A stretch of 64,000 nt of DNA from Arthonia radiata (GCA_002989075.1 PSQN01000006.1:310001-374000), one strand, 5' to 3'; numbered from the stretch's first letter, positions 1 through 12,558 are shown. Program-made: numbers and translations. Notes: a model not told the origin generated them from the letters alone.

Positions 1-61
1 AAACTCCTCTCAACGCTATGCTGATGCCATCAAATCGTGCAACTGACCGTCCTCAACCGGT

Positions 62-1843
62 TCAGTAGGTCCTGAATCCCACCTTCTTCTGCTTGATGTC
101 AAACACCAACCCCAAGCCCCTGAAAATAGGCTCACCCAACACCCACACATCCCGCATCCCGTTCCCCGCAAGCATGCCAGACTCGAGTTGACCCAGGCCA
201 CGCCCAGTGTCTTCCTTTCTCGAATGCCCCTTCTTCACCGGTGCCAGATCCCCGACACCCATCTTCGTCTCCACAATGGCTCCAACGCAGTAGCCACTTT
301 CCTCAGTCACCTTGCCGAGGCTGAACTTGCCGTTCGGTCCGTTGGAGAGCTCGTAGCTCTTGTACCCGCGCATGGTCGGGAATCGCCAGCCGCTGAACTC
401 GACGTGAATCTGAGGAGGGTTATTGCAGGGGAAGGCGTAGAAGCTCTGGTATGGAGGTGGTAGACGATGCGATCCCGAGATTGATGCGTAGAACATCTTC
501 GCAGCCTGCGGTGGCGCGAGAATGAACGGCGTGCTGAGATCAATCACACACGGTTGGTTCTTCAACACCTTGACGCCGTCGGTCCACACGCCGCGCATGA
601 GTGTCTGCCACCACCCATCTGCACCCTCAATCGGACTCCATTTCCAGCTGTCCTTCCACGATGGCTGAATCTTTTGCTCAATCGGCTTTTGACCCTTTCG
701 TGATCGTTTCGATAAGTCCGGCTGTACGCGCTCTTCTGCACCTGGCTTCGGCCCGGCTTTTGGCTTCGCGGCCTCGTCATCGTCTTCGCCCCTCTTCCGT
801 AAGCCTCCACCGCCAGGACCGTTCTGTCCAGCCTGCACGATCTCTTGCGGTGCACCATTGGCAAGATCTGCCGCATCCTGGTCAGGATCGTTGACCTCCT
901 CAGCGGCCTTTGGCTGCGGCGCTTTGCCGAAGAAGCGCTCAATGTTCTCCTCGATCTTGGCCATAGACTCTGCTGCGGTTCCGCCAATGCTAAGCAACCC
1001 TTCTTCGCCGTTCAGTAATGTAATGGAAAAGACTTCGTGCTCAATCATGCCATTCTTCATGAGCTGCTCAAGCAGTGAGTCGACTTTCATCTGCTTCAAA
1101 CTCTTCGAGGGCGCAAGACCCAGCACACCACCGGATGCGCCTAGCGTTTCTCGTCCTTGCTTGGGTGGTTTGCAGTGAGGAAATTGAAAGGGTACCTGCT
1201 GTTTCAGTGGCGACAGGTACAGCTGGTCCTTGGGTAGTGTGCAGTAGGGGAACGGATGATCCATGCCAGTTTCTGTGTTGACATCATGTTAGCGATGTCG
1301 TTCACATAGCTCGAGTCAAAGCACGGTTACCATAGCTGTCTGAGAAGAATTCATCAAACTTTGTGCCATGCGGTGAGGATGTGCTGCGGATGACAAAGTC
1401 GCCGGTCAACATATCAAGATCGGTCTGAATAGGCTGCCTGACGCCACCGAGATGGAATGTCGCGACCCTGTACGACATGTATTAGCATGCGCAAAACCTT
1501 CAAGTCGCAAAGCTGGTGAATGTGCGCACCAATTCCCCAGTCGCCCAATCTCGCCAATGAGTTCAGATGCGCCTGCGCCGCCATCTCGCTCTTTGGGCGC
1601 TCGAACAACTCTATTTCCCTTGACTTCACGCTGCGTGAGATTGAAGCGTCCCTCGGCGAAATTGAGCTGTTCCTTCAGGAGGTCGAGGTCTGCTGTCCTG
1701 TTAGGCGCAAAAGGACCGCCTCTCCGATATAGCGGGAAATGTAGTGTCGGCGGACCACTGGCTGAGTTGTCGACAGCTGACGTAAAAAGGGCGAATAGGC
1801 CAAGGAGAAAGCACTCAAGCAGTGAGACTCGTGTTCGACGCAT
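62..1843 (-). CDS. Secreted pepsin-like (A1) aspartyl protease homologue, probably catalytically impaired
   Basis: I read three exons, 1843-1530, 1467-1331 and 1272-62, giving about 553 aa; both introns have GT..AG ends and a branch-like CTAAT/CTAAC, and the frame is continuous. The N-terminus has a hydrophobic signal peptide (LLECFLLGLFALFTSAV). The first pepsin half shows FHLGGVRQPIQTDLDML around residues 109-125. The core shows GASGGVLGLAPS and LLSIGGT, and the C-terminus shows WVLGEPIFRGLGLVFD and KKVGF, all A1-family landmarks. Both catalytic aspartates seem present (near 123 and 395), but the DTG triads read DML and DLS. A charged, low-complexity insert of about 100 residues (roughly 253-353) separates the lobes. 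The flap tyrosine region was not recognised. A secreted or wall-associated, possibly non-proteolytic protein is my inference. Confidence 0.8.
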
Positions 1844-2242
1844 GCCGGAAAGTGGAGCCTAGCCCAGCGCAAAAAGGGTCACCTGCAAGTCATGTGCGAG
1901 CGGCGCGATACTGTCACGCCGGTGTGTCGCTGTTCGTGAAGCGTGATGTGGGAAATGCAGGCTCGTGATCTTTGGGCTGGTTGGAAGAGAGCGCGCGAAT
2001 TGGTGAGAGGTGTTGAATATTCTTGGCGGGCACGCACATCACATGCCGGCATTGGCGCAAAGCACGAGTCGCGGTCCGATGCCATCCGAAGGTTAATATA
2101 TCGTCTATATTGCCGCCCGCCGGCAGTAAACAACCCACAATTTATATTGCAGAAGATTCATGAATGGACGTATGACATGCACAGGGCGTTGTTAGAGTAC
2201 AGTCCTGTTCAGTAGCAGGATTATGTATCGTCACAAGAAAAT
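1844..2242. promoter_or_regulatory. Divergent intergenic region
   Basis: This is 399 bp between the start codons of the divergently transcribed protease-like gene and the small membrane-protein gene. It should hold both promoters. I see no further gene; short open frames here lack family features. Confidence 0.4.
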
Positions 2243-2992
2243 ATGGGCAGCGTTGTTAGCTCCGACTCGAAATTACCACCCATCAGCTTTGCTACGTCTC
2301 TCATCAGTCTGCTAACCTTTCCCATCACCCTACTCACATTGGTGAGAGTGCTATGGCAAGACTTGATGACCCTCAAAGCAGCCGAGGACGAAATCACTGT
2401 GGGTCTCACTTCCTCCACGGTGCTGCCGAGGCGAAGCTTACCAGCGTAGGACTACCTGGGCAATGTCAAGCAGTCGCTGTACGAAGAGAAGTCCCATCTT
2501 CGTATGGTCCGCAGGCGGCATAGAGGCGAATTCGACGAGGGCGCTTTCTTCATACTCGCCAACTCCGTCCGTCACATGATCAGAGACTTCAAAGCCTTGG
2601 AGGAGCCGTTCTTGGATAACCCTCCAGATGCGGAGGACCGTCAAGGCAAATACGATCTGGACAAAGCCGATCCGGAGGATTATTATGCTACCAAATACCG
2701 TTGCATAGGCGTCATCCAGCGAGTCAGATGGCTTCGGACGAAGAACAAGGTTGTCGATATTGAGGAGCGCCTAAGCAGGATCCAGACACGGAGGCTGGCC
2801 AAGCAGACCACTGATATTGCCATGTATGCAGATCTGCCCATCGGTAGCCTCATTCTATTCATGATGCTGATGCTGACAACCATCCGCAGTGACCAGAATT
2901 ACTTGTGCCGCGTTGTGCAGGATCTTGAGGAGCGCATTTCAGCGCTAAGTGACAAACGTGCCAACGGATCCGGAGCTCGTCGAGTAGTTTGA
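2243..2992 (+). CDS. Hypothetical protein, 232 aa, with two hydrophobic segments
   Basis: Two exons are proposed, 2243-2398 and 2450-2992, around a 51-bp intron (GTGGGT..CGTAG) that keeps the frame (..EDEIT/DYLGNV..). The N-terminus is hydrophobic from about residue 14 to 40 (FATSLISLLTFPITLLTLV). A second hydrophobic stretch lies near 176-197 (IGSLILFMMLMLTTI). Between them is a charged segment with an EERLSRIQTRRL helix; a likely helical tail containing DLEERIS follows. I do not recognise the family. A small membrane-associated protein is possible. It converges on the sulfate permease gene, whose stop lies about 190 bp away. Confidence 0.6.
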
Positions 2993-3181
2993 AGTTGTGA
3001 GCAACGCCAATAATATGGTTCTGGAAGTTCGAAGCCGACCGGTTGTATCGCTTCTCATCCGTTCAGAAGCAGATTCACTGAGACTACAGTGAATTGGGAC
3101 CATGGTCCAAGCCTCTGCGAAAGTGCCGCCAGAGGTGATGATCTGCACTCAGCGCGTGCTGGGGGACATTTCAAGCCAGCT

Positions 3182-5562
3182 TCACCTGCTCTGAACAGCT
3201 TCCTCGACGCTAGCCTCAGGGTTATCCCGGAACAACTCTGTCAAGGACTCAAGCTCACTCATGCGAAGAGCTTGGCCGACGTTGTCAACGAAATGACGAG
3301 GTCCACCACACATTTCAATGATGCCAGACTTGTCCATAAGCTTCCATACGTCGGAACGAGGACTAGGCACCCGGCAGAAGAACACTCGGACGCTTTTCTT
3401 CTTGTATGTCTCCAAGATCTCATACAGTACCTGAGCGCCTGCACCATCCAGGCCGGTGACTCCATGGATGTCAAAGATGATGTTTTTGTTGTTGTGGTCA
3501 TGCCGTATACGAGGTAAAGCGGGGTGTGCGGAGGATGTTCCATACTCTTCCAATCGGCGGAGGCGATTTCTGAGATCGCCCGTGTTGGCGAATGTTAAAG
3601 GCTCTGGTATCTTCACGATGAGGCAGCCTTCAATGAACTCCAGGCGATCTGGATCCGCTTCAGCGTTCTCAAATTGGTCGTCCGTGCCTTGAACGCGGCC
3701 CAAGATCTGGATTCGAGGCCGAGTGCTGTGCTTTATCACTCGCAATAGGGAGAAACCGATGCCACAAGCAATGCCCAGGGACAACGAGTAGAATATTGTC
3801 GCAACAAAGACCAGAAAAACTAGGAATAGCTCTGTCCAACCGCGGATGCGCCAGAAGAAGTGAAGGTCGTGAGGAGCTTCCTCAACCAGCGAGTAAGCGA
3901 CCACGGATATCATTGCGGACAGAACGCCCTTCTGTGGAGGGTCAGTGTGCGTTGTTTTAGGATAGTCGTGCAACTTACCGGGATATAATAGAATGCAGGT
4001 AGCAGGAAGAACACGCAGAACATTGCGATCAAGCTGAGCAGAATACTGCTCATAGGTGTCTTGCCGCCGGTCGAAGAGTTCACTTTGCTCCGTCCGTACC
4101 CACCAAAGGCCGGCAAAGCCATGAATACACCTCCAATGACATTAGCTGTCCCAAGAGCAACAAGCTCTCGATTAGCACTGAGCCGAATGTTCTGGATGCC
4201 GTCTGCCGGCCCCGTGCCCAGGCTCTTCGCCGCGACGGAGGATTCGAAGAAGCCGAGCAATGAAATGAGGAACGAGCTGCTCAGCGCACTCTCGAGATGT
4301 TTGATATTCTTGAAATCAAGGGGAAAGTGTGCCTGGAAAAGCTTGGTGTCCTTGGACTTTAGCTCACCCAGGATCTCCAGACCTTGGTTTGCCCAATCGA
4401 GCTTCCACGCGAAGAGAGTGGCGAGAACAACGATTGTGAAGCGATCTGGAACATAGGCGACATTAGGATAGCGCGGCTGCAGTCTCTTTTTGACCTCTCG
4501 ACAGACCATGGTGACAGCAAGCGTGCCGAAAGAGACGGCGCTCGTCAACCCATGGGCGTTGCCAATGTTCCTCAAGATGAACACGGCTTTAGCCACCGTA
4601 CTGCCGTGTTGCGCGCTCTCATCATGTTTAGCAAGCGTGCTCAGACCCATTTCGGGGAGGAGCTGGTCAACGATGATAACGATGCCAATGGCGCTGATGA
4701 AGCCACGCAGAAAGGGTCTGCTCAATACGTTGTCCAGGAATCCGAGACGGGCGAACCCAGAGAGTAACAAAATGCCTCCAGCAACACCGGTCACGACTCC
4801 CGCAATCTGAGCGTGTATAACGCCGTCGTCATCGCTTGCGTGGCCTTTGCGAATGCTATCGACCACCACACCTCCAGTGAGCAAAGACCCAGGCGCCTCC
4901 GGTCCAACAACCATCTGTGGACAAGTTCCAAGGAGTGCATAGATCAGCGGGTTGAAGACGAACGAATAGAGCCCTTGCACTGGAGGCACATGGCCAAGGT
5001 TGGAAGCGTAGGAGAGAGACATCGGAATGTAAAACGAGGCCATCGTCAACGCCGCGACGACGTCGCCCGTGAGGTATGACCATTTGTATTGTTGAATCCA
5101 CCGCAAAGATGGCAGGTAGTAGTCGACGTACCTGTAAAGTACGTGTCCGTCAGCATGAGTTTGCAGTTACTGCTTCCTGTGATCGCTGCAGGTGGGTGGT
5201 ACATACATCAAGAGAGGGTACCGCACGCCATGCTGTTTCGCGAGCCATCTAGTCATGCCTAGGCTCTTTGTGTCGTCTTTTATCCCGTTATTGTTCGCTT
5301 CTTGCAGCGCACCATGAGTAGAACTCGGAGGCCGCGGTGTCTCCTCATCTTCACTTTCGTGTCTTCCAGGAAATGATCCGTCGAAGCCATACGGGGAATG
5401 AAGTGGCGTTGTGCAGATAAGTCGTTCGTCGTCGTAGCCAAAGCTTGACCGCTGTCGTCGGCGCTGCTCATACGTCGCGGAGGCGTCACTTCCATCTGGC
5501 TGCAAATTCGAGAAGTAACCGCCGTTACTGCGGGAATGAACGGATTCGCGATTCCTTGACAT
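3182..5562 (-). CDS. SulP/SLC26 family sulfate permease with C-terminal STAS domain
   Basis: Three exons are read: 5562-5207, 5131-3979 and 3931-3182, giving about 752 aa. Both introns are clear (GTATGT..TTACAG and GTAAGT..CCACAG). A polar cytosolic tail of about 120 residues precedes the transporter core. The core opens with the SulP signature region (GDVVAALTMASFYIPMSLSYA, then PPVQGLYSFVFNPLIYALLG) and continues through many membrane segments. The last exon carries a STAS domain with IIFDIHGVTGLDGAGAQVL. Family members exchange or co-transport sulfate or other anions at the plasma or vacuolar membrane. The exact substrate cannot be told from sequence. A long N-terminal extension and a STAS domain fit fungal sulfate permease-like proteins rather than the shorter bicarbonate types. 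Confidence 0.9.
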
Positions 5563-6642
5563 GCTGCGTGCTCAATTGTGGCCCGGCCCGCGAGCGCTCG
5601 AAGCCTTCACTCGAGGCCGCAAAGGATCGTTCAAGAGGTGCGCTGGTAAGCAAAGCTTGGATGAAAAGTGACCAGATGCGGACCAAGAGATCGACATGTT
5701 TTACTAGCCCCACTTGGAGCCAATGTCATCTACTAAGGTTTGTGGATACAACAAAGCAGAGATTGTTGTCTAGACCACAGTAGCTCGTGGTCTCGGTTTT
5801 TGAGATCAGATGCAGAGTGTGAACGGCACAAGTTTCACTGTTGCCAAGAGGATCTGCTGTAAAGTAGATCTCTTGTCTATCACTCTACATTCGCCAGCTC
5901 TTACTGCAGATCCCGTCTATATACGCTGGGTGTTGATCTCATAATGCTTGCCCATATCAAATGCACTACCTCTCCGCCTCGAGTCCAATCGAGATCACAT
6001 CTATATCAGCACCATTGTCACAGAGCTTGCTTGAAAGGAGCCGCATCCGAATCCCGGGGGCTTGGGCGCGCCGTGCAGAACCTCTAAAGCCGGCGACTCG
6101 GGTTGCTCATCTACAGCTCAACATTCGTCGTGGCGCCAAAACGCAGCTCTGGGCCTCTCCCTTCCACCCAGACGAATCAGCCCGTGAGGAGGACGTTGAA
6201 AACCATTCATCCCGCCTGGATGGAACGAGATCGCGATAGCCCGTAGAAATAGCTGCAATCACAAGTCTGAGAGAAGACTTCCAGGAATTCTAGACCGGTT
6301 GCACGCTTGGAGAACATCAACAGATGCGAAGGAGGATGAACCGCGTCGTCGTTGGAGGAAAGGCTACCTACCTAACCTAACCTAACCTGAAGAGCACTAA
6401 GACAATTTTGGACTTAGCGCAATTATTGCCAGCGGTGATTTCCATCCACGCTTTCTACTGTCCTACAACAGCTTCACAACTGCCTCGAGCACGCTTGCTA
6501 TCGCCCATTCGCTGTCAAACGCCCCAGACTCGTCTATCCCAATCAATTGCACCTCCAATCCACGTTCGCGCCGCCTCTTCGCTCATCTGCTCCAAACACT
6601 GCACGTCGCTACGCCCCACTCGCGTGCCACCCACTCAGAATC
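5563..6642. promoter_or_regulatory. Divergent promoter region between the SulP and GYF genes
   Basis: About 1.1 kb without a convincing gene. Both flanking genes start outward from it. It contains a short CCTAA-type repeat (6364-6390) about 250 bp before the GYF start codon, and a pyrimidine-rich stretch just before that start. Confidence 0.45.
6364..6390. repeat. Short CCTAA tandem (three full units plus degenerate ends)
   Basis: The sequence reads CTA-CCTA-CCTAA-CCTAA-CCTAA-CCTGA. On the other strand this is TTAGG, one G short of the common fungal telomere unit TTAGGG. It lies in a promoter, so a binding site for a Myb/telobox-type factor is possible; a telomere scar is less likely because it is short and lies in a gene-dense region. 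Confidence 0.6.
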
Positions 6643-9600
6643 ATGCCTTCCACATTCGCTAGCGCCGCTGCCGGCAATGCTGCAGATTCCTCTGCGCGTC
6701 GCACCTCTGGTCGCTCTGAGAGCGGCACGTTTGGAGAATGGTGGGTTCAATCTTTCCCATCGAACCTCCTTTTAGCCTCAAAAATCCCTCCATGCCCACG
6801 AAGTATCCTACTGGAGAAGTATCGGCACGCGATCGCGAAGCATGGGGCGATTGAGAAATGCGCATAATGTCTGCAATAGACACACAACTTCAGTCCGCGC
6901 ACGTTTGCGATGCCCGTCCTCCGATGAGCAAAAGACGAGAGCATGGAAGGGTGCGACTGTACAAGGGGAGCCTGTTTTCGCGCGATCAGGAAACGAAGGA
7001 CCCTTTCTAGCATGCAAAGGATTTTCGTGCTTTGGCGGCGTCGCCACTTATCTCAATGGCTATACTGATCCTGCGTCGCTCTCTCGAATCGGCGCCTTCA
7101 CCTAAATGCCGCCCGTCTACTGTACATGATAGAATTGTGCTGACCGTACCGTACAACAGGGGTCGAAGGCCAAATGGCGCAACCCAGACATTCCGCCGAC
7201 CTTCTCTTGCTACGAATACATCCGCTCATGCAAGCACGAATCAAAGAGAAGGCACCCACAATATCACAAGCCCTACCGCGAACTCAGGTGCATATGTGCC
7301 CCCGCATATATCAGCAAGTCGCAATGGCACCTTAGGAGTGGACATGAGGTATTCAAGAGAGCAACTCTTGGACTTGTTCCGCGCCCAAAAGAGCAACGAC
7401 GAGCTTGAGGACGACGTCTCAGATCTTTTTGTGGGCGACTGGGACAGATACAGCAAGCGTGTAAGCCCCGCGCGACCTCTCCTCTGGACCATCTCGATGC
7501 TGATGATGCGATAGGACGACTCTATAGATGCAGCGATTGGTCCTGAAGTCTGCTTGGAGCACAGCTCACTCAATGAGCCGCTTGGCCTGTTTCAAATGAA
7601 TGCTGAAGAGCGAGAGATTTTCAGCACTTCTGTCAACTCCCAATTGAAAGCACCCAACCAACCTGGACAGCGAGATGGCCAGCACCGCGATATATCTGGC
7701 GCTCGCAAGATGTCCTTCACTCAAGGCCACGGGACCGGCAACGTCTCGTCGCCGCTCAGCGCACGACCGTTTGGCCGGCGACGCGACACAGGCGAGTCTT
7801 ATTCGCTTTCAAAAGACGCCTTAGCTTCACCATCGACGTCGAAGTTCGGCAGAGACGATCCATTCTCCGGTCCTGCAAACCCCCTCGTCCGGAGGAGGAC
7901 TGATCTCAAGGATCCTCCAATCGATCGTGGACCCAGTGAAGGCCTTCGGGAGACTGAAGATGAGGGGAGTAACAGTCCGTTTGGTCTACCCCGGCGGATC
8001 TCTTCCGGTCCGCTGAGTGCGGGTCTGGCCGGACCAACTTCACCATGGGCAAGCAGCGGCTTAGGAAACCTCGGCGCCGCACCAAGTCAGAAGCGACCAG
8101 GTGCTTTGAACCGTAGCGAGAGCCGCTTCAAAAATCTGATGAGCCGGGACAACGTTGAAAATGCGACTGGGCTCGGAACCTTGAGTGAGGATGAGACCAG
8201 AAGACAAACAACTGGCCAGCGGTCCGCCAGTGAAGAATCAGATCATTTCCGCATGCAGTCGCGACCTGTCGGAAGCGCTGCGCTTGGTGGCGCTAATGAT
8301 GAATATGCGCCGGAGAACGCCAGAGGTCAAGATTTTCCAGCAGCCCAACAGCAACTGAGAGACGAGCCATCGAGCCCGACATACACCAATCCGTATCAAA
8401 GCCCGGAGCGGAACATGTCAAAGCTCCACGAATACGGCGATGATGACCTCAAGGTCAACGATCTTCACCTTCCTGGCCTTGGCGGTCTGCGCAACGATCC
8501 CAGCTTGGGTGGATTTTCTGCAGGCCCTGGGCTCCGCGGAAGCTCCGCATTTGATGCGCGCTCTCTCGACCGAAATCAGGGGCCGCTTTCTGGTACTCAG
8601 CGAGGTTTTTCTGGACTTGGTGGACTTGGCACACTTCCAGCCACGAGTGGCACTGGGCAGTGGCCAACAGCACTTGGGTCAGCCACGCCAAGCCGTGAGC
8701 ATGCATTCTCTGGGTTCGGTGAGACGTCTGGACTTGGTGAGGGTCACTCAGGTCAAGCGTTTCCAGGCCTTGGTGGCCTGGGTTCTTACGGTGCCGAAGG
8801 CTTCAATGATGGCTCAAGAGGATTAAGTGGCAGTCGGCTGGGCTCGCTATTTCCTTCGGGAATGCACGATCAGATGAGTGGGCACGATGCTCCACCTTTC
8901 CTAGAGCGATCTCGGGGAGTATATGATCCCTTCTCGGCGAGCATGAATGAGACTGGCGAGCCCCTAATGAGCGCATTCCACAGAGAGACTGACAGCCCAT
9001 TAGGGCAAGGCCAGGGCCGTGTGATGGAGTCAATGCGGAGAGACGAGAAATTCGCGGACAGTGCTGCAGACCTGCCTCCCCTAAGACGCCAGCAATACTC
9101 GTCCGAAGACTTCGCAGCGTCGAATGCCGATCAAGTGCAGCGTCGATCAAGCAATGAACAGGAGCTGCCAGCGGGCCAGCCCCCGGCGGCTCAGCAGAAG
9201 ACTATGGTCATGCCTGATCGGATTCGCTGGATCTACCGCGATCCTCAAGGGAACACGCAGGGGCCTTGGTCGGGCCTCGAGATGCATGACTGGTACCGTG
9301 CGGGCTTCTTTTCGCCCGAGCTGTTGGTAAAGAAGGTTGAAGACCCCGACTACGAGCCATTGGCACAGCTAATCCGTCGCATTGGCAACTCACGAGAACC
9401 TTTCCTCGTACCACAGATTGGGATTCCAGGCCCTCCAAGTGCGTCCGGCACCTGGCCCACACAACCTGCGCCTCCTGCAGCACCAGCCAGCGCCACGACT
9501 CCATCAGCGCAGCCACCTTTCGCTAGCAGCTTCCCCAGCTTCGGCACAACTCTGACAGCAGAGCAGCAAAATGCCCTTGAGCGTCGCAAGCAGGAGGAGC

Positions 9601-11631
9601 AGTACCTGATGGCTCGGCAAAAAGAACACCTTGCACAGCAGCAAGTGCTCGCGAAGCAGAGATCGATACCTGGCAGTGCTGGTCTACAAAACATATCTCA
9701 ACAACAGTCTCTTCAACATCACTCAAGCGCGCATAGCCTTCAAAGTCAGCCAAGCTTCGGAAGCATGGCTGCTCAAGCGGGTGGCTTCTCGGCTGGTGGT
9801 GCCACAAGTGGCAATCGTGGATTCCCCAGTAGTCTGGATACCGGCGTGCGTGGAGGCCCAGGCGTTGGTGCAGGCGGATCTGGCCTTGACAGCCTGGGCA
9901 TGTCCCAGGACGACGATGCGGAGCGAATACTCAGTCGCCTGGATATCGGCCACCCTGGTCCTACGGCATTCGAGGGAGCGCGTCACACACATGAGCATCA
10001 CGCTTTCAACGAGTCTGAAGAGGATGATGAGCGTATTGCGAATATGCTTGGCGATCGAGCAAGGCTTCAGCAGGAACAAGCCGCAGCCGAGAAGTCCATG
10101 CGCGATCAGCATGGTGGCTTTGGCAGGGACTCCGACCGTCTGCGACAATTTCATGACCTGCAACGAGACCAGCAGGAACACCCCCGTATCTACGATGATC
10201 CTTCAGAGTCAGCCGCTTACCATTCCAACGATACCATCCATCGTCCACAGCGATCCTCTGAAAAAGCTCCGCCTCGAGAGCACAAGCTCACACTCACTGA
10301 GCAAGTCCAGAAAGCCGCGTCAGCAAAGCAGTCACCGTCTAGCGCAACACAATCGCCTTGGGCTAACAAGGTCGATAAGCCTATCGCAGAATCACACCCG
10401 ACGTCTGGAACCAGTTCGCCATTGCCTGCACCAGCTGCTCGACGAAACGGTCGGCAAAGCGTTGCGGACGCGTTAGCAGCAGAGACCTCGAAACCATCTT
10501 CCCCCGCTGTCGACACCCCGAGCGCGTCGTTGGCACCTTGGGCGAGTCAAACAGTTGAGGGCTCACAAAAGCAGCCTTCGCTCAAAGAAATCCAACAGGC
10601 CGAAGCGCGACGTGCTGCAAAGCGTGACGAGGAGCAAGCGGCCTTGCGTCGCGCAGCTCTGGAGCGAGACCTTGCCAACCAGCCCATAGCACCCGCACCT
10701 GGCTTACCGTCTTCGTCGACCTGGGCGAGCGGTGAGACTGTCACGTCGCCTTCGATGAACGCCCCATCAGCTTGGGTAAAAGCAACCACAAAGACTGTTG
10801 CCACGCCCGGCGGGTCAAAGAAGACCTTGCAGCAGATACAAAAAGAAGAAGAAGCTATGGCCAAGAAGCAGAAAGCTGCGGCGGCGGCTGCTGCGGCCAT
10901 TCATGGCAACGTGGCAAGTGGCACTTCCAGCGCAGCGCAAGCGGTCGCTGCAGGCAAACGATACGCAGACCTTGCTAGTCGCACCACCGCGCCAATGTCA
11001 AACGCGAGCAGCGCTTGGACAACCGTAGGTGCTAGTGGGAAGACTAAGACCCCTACCACGCCAGCTCCTCCCGCAGCGCTGCAACGCACAGCGACTGGCA
11101 GCATTGTCAACAGCGTGCCTACGTCCGCTGCCGCGAAGAAACCACCACCTGGTCCCATTCGAACGAACTCATCTACAAATGCACTTACAGCGTACGACGA
11201 TTTCAAGAGGTGGGCGGTCGGCGAGCTACGTTCCGATCTTAACAAGGGTGTTGACGGTAAGTCTCATTGTGGTTTTAGTACATGCTATAGCTAATCTCTC
11301 GATTCCAGCCCAAGACCTCGTCACTACTCTCCTCGACTTCCCAGCCGACAAAGACCTCATCACTGAAACCGTCCACAGCGCGTCCAACACGATTGATAGC
11401 CGCCACTTCGCCGAAGAGTTCGTGAAGCGGCGAGCCCTTGCAGACAAGGGCAAAGCTCAACCTCCAATCAATCCCAGTAGTGCGACAGTATCGAGCCAAC
11501 CATCAGGTAACAGCAAGAGTGGAGGTGGTGGCTGGAGTGAGGTTGCTCGCAAGGGGCCAGCACCAGCGGCACCGAAAGAAGATCCGGCTTTCAAGATCGT
11601 CGCTACCAAGAAGAAAGGCGCTAAGCGATAG
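6643..11631 (+). CDS. GYF-domain protein of the Smy2/Syh1/GIGYF family
   Basis: Four exons are proposed: 6643-6740, 7160-7460, 7515-11256 and 11309-11631, giving about 1487 aa. The joins keep the frame (..GEW/GRRPNG.., ..YSKR/DDSID.., ..GVD/AQDLV..). The first intron is 419 bp, long for this genome. RYSREQLLDLFRAQ lies near residue 96 and resembles the N-terminal motif by which GIGYF proteins bind an eIF4E-type protein (inference). The GYF domain is at about 699-755, with the hallmark GPWSGLEMHDWYRAGFF, and binds proline-rich ligands. The rest is mostly disordered: glycine-rich SGLGGLG-like repeats, Gln/Pro-rich stretches, a coiled Lys/Glu/Ala segment with poly-Ala near 1254, and a basic tail ending KKKGAKR. 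Roles in translation repression, mRNA decay or COPII traffic are known in the family. Confidence 0.88.
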
Positions 11632-11909
11632 AATAGCTCGATAGCCTTGTCGGTGAGCAATGTGAGATGAGGCGAGGGGATAGTGTGGTAGTCGATGGTA
11701 CCGCAGGGTCGTGAAGATGGAAGTGGGCTTGATATGTAAATACATGTATCATCATCTACCTGTCCTCCTTGTGTCACATGCCATCGTGTATGGTGATCGC
11801 ATCATTGCTCTTCGTCGTTGCTTATAACGTGTAATAGCTCTTAAGGGTCTATTCTTCGCAATGACTCCTCGCCACACTGCAAGGCGATTGTGACCTACCG
11901 CCATGCAAA

Positions 11910-12558
11910 TCATAAAGCTTTCCAAAATTCGTCCACGTAATTCGTTTTCGGCACCTTCGAATCCATTTCTACCACCGCGACCTCAGGCTTTTGCGCGTTT
12001 CTCACCAGCGCCTTCGTGACCCTGCCATCCTTGTCCGCGTCCGCATCAATACCCAGAGATCGGTAAAGTTTCAATCGTAGCCTACGCACCACATCAGCAC
12101 ACCGAATCATCTCAAAGGCCAGAAAACTCGGCATTAAGTACTCACACATCGCCTAACTCGACCTCTCGACCCTCCCACTCCCCCTCACCTCTGCGCTCCG
12201 TATCCTCGAACTGCCTCCTCAGTCCACCTACCTCCCCTTCTAATCTGCTGCCCTCGCTCTCGAGCGCATTCGCCTCTTTCGCGAGCTGGAAGCGCTCGTC
12301 ATCGTATTTCGCTAGCTTCTCCGCGTGGTTGACGGGGTCGTGCGCGGAGAGCGTGATATTATGCCGTTGTTCAAGCGCGTGCAGATGGCGGGCCGTACGT
12401 TTGAGCTGTGATTCGGCGGTAGACAGTTGTGTGGAGCGGTGCGACGAGAGTGTGCTGAGATTATTGTTGATGCGACTAAGGACGGAACGGTCGGGCGTGA
12501 TGTTGAAGTTGCCGATGCATTCGTTTATGAGGGTTGAGGGGGCTTCGTCGAGGAGCAT
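11910..12558 (-). CDS. spc24: Kinetochore protein Spc24 (Ndc80 complex)
   Basis: Two exons, 12558-12146 and 12081-11910, are joined over a 64-bp intron (GTGAGT..GCTGATG..CGTAG), giving 194 aa, the usual size. I chose the ATG at 12558 because the protein then begins MLLDEAPSTLI, as fungal Spc24 proteins do; an in-frame ATG at 12582 would add eight residues. The middle is a heptad-rich coiled coil. The C-terminal globular domain contains VLRLKLYRSLGID, the family hallmark. Spc24 pairs with Spc25 and anchors the Ndc80 complex to the inner kinetochore. It converges on the GYF gene (278 bp between stops) and diverges from fis1. Confidence 0.88.

Noticed and set aside
9631-10476. 281-codon plus-strand frame inside the GYF gene
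   Set aside because: It overlaps the main exon in another frame, and its translation has no domain.
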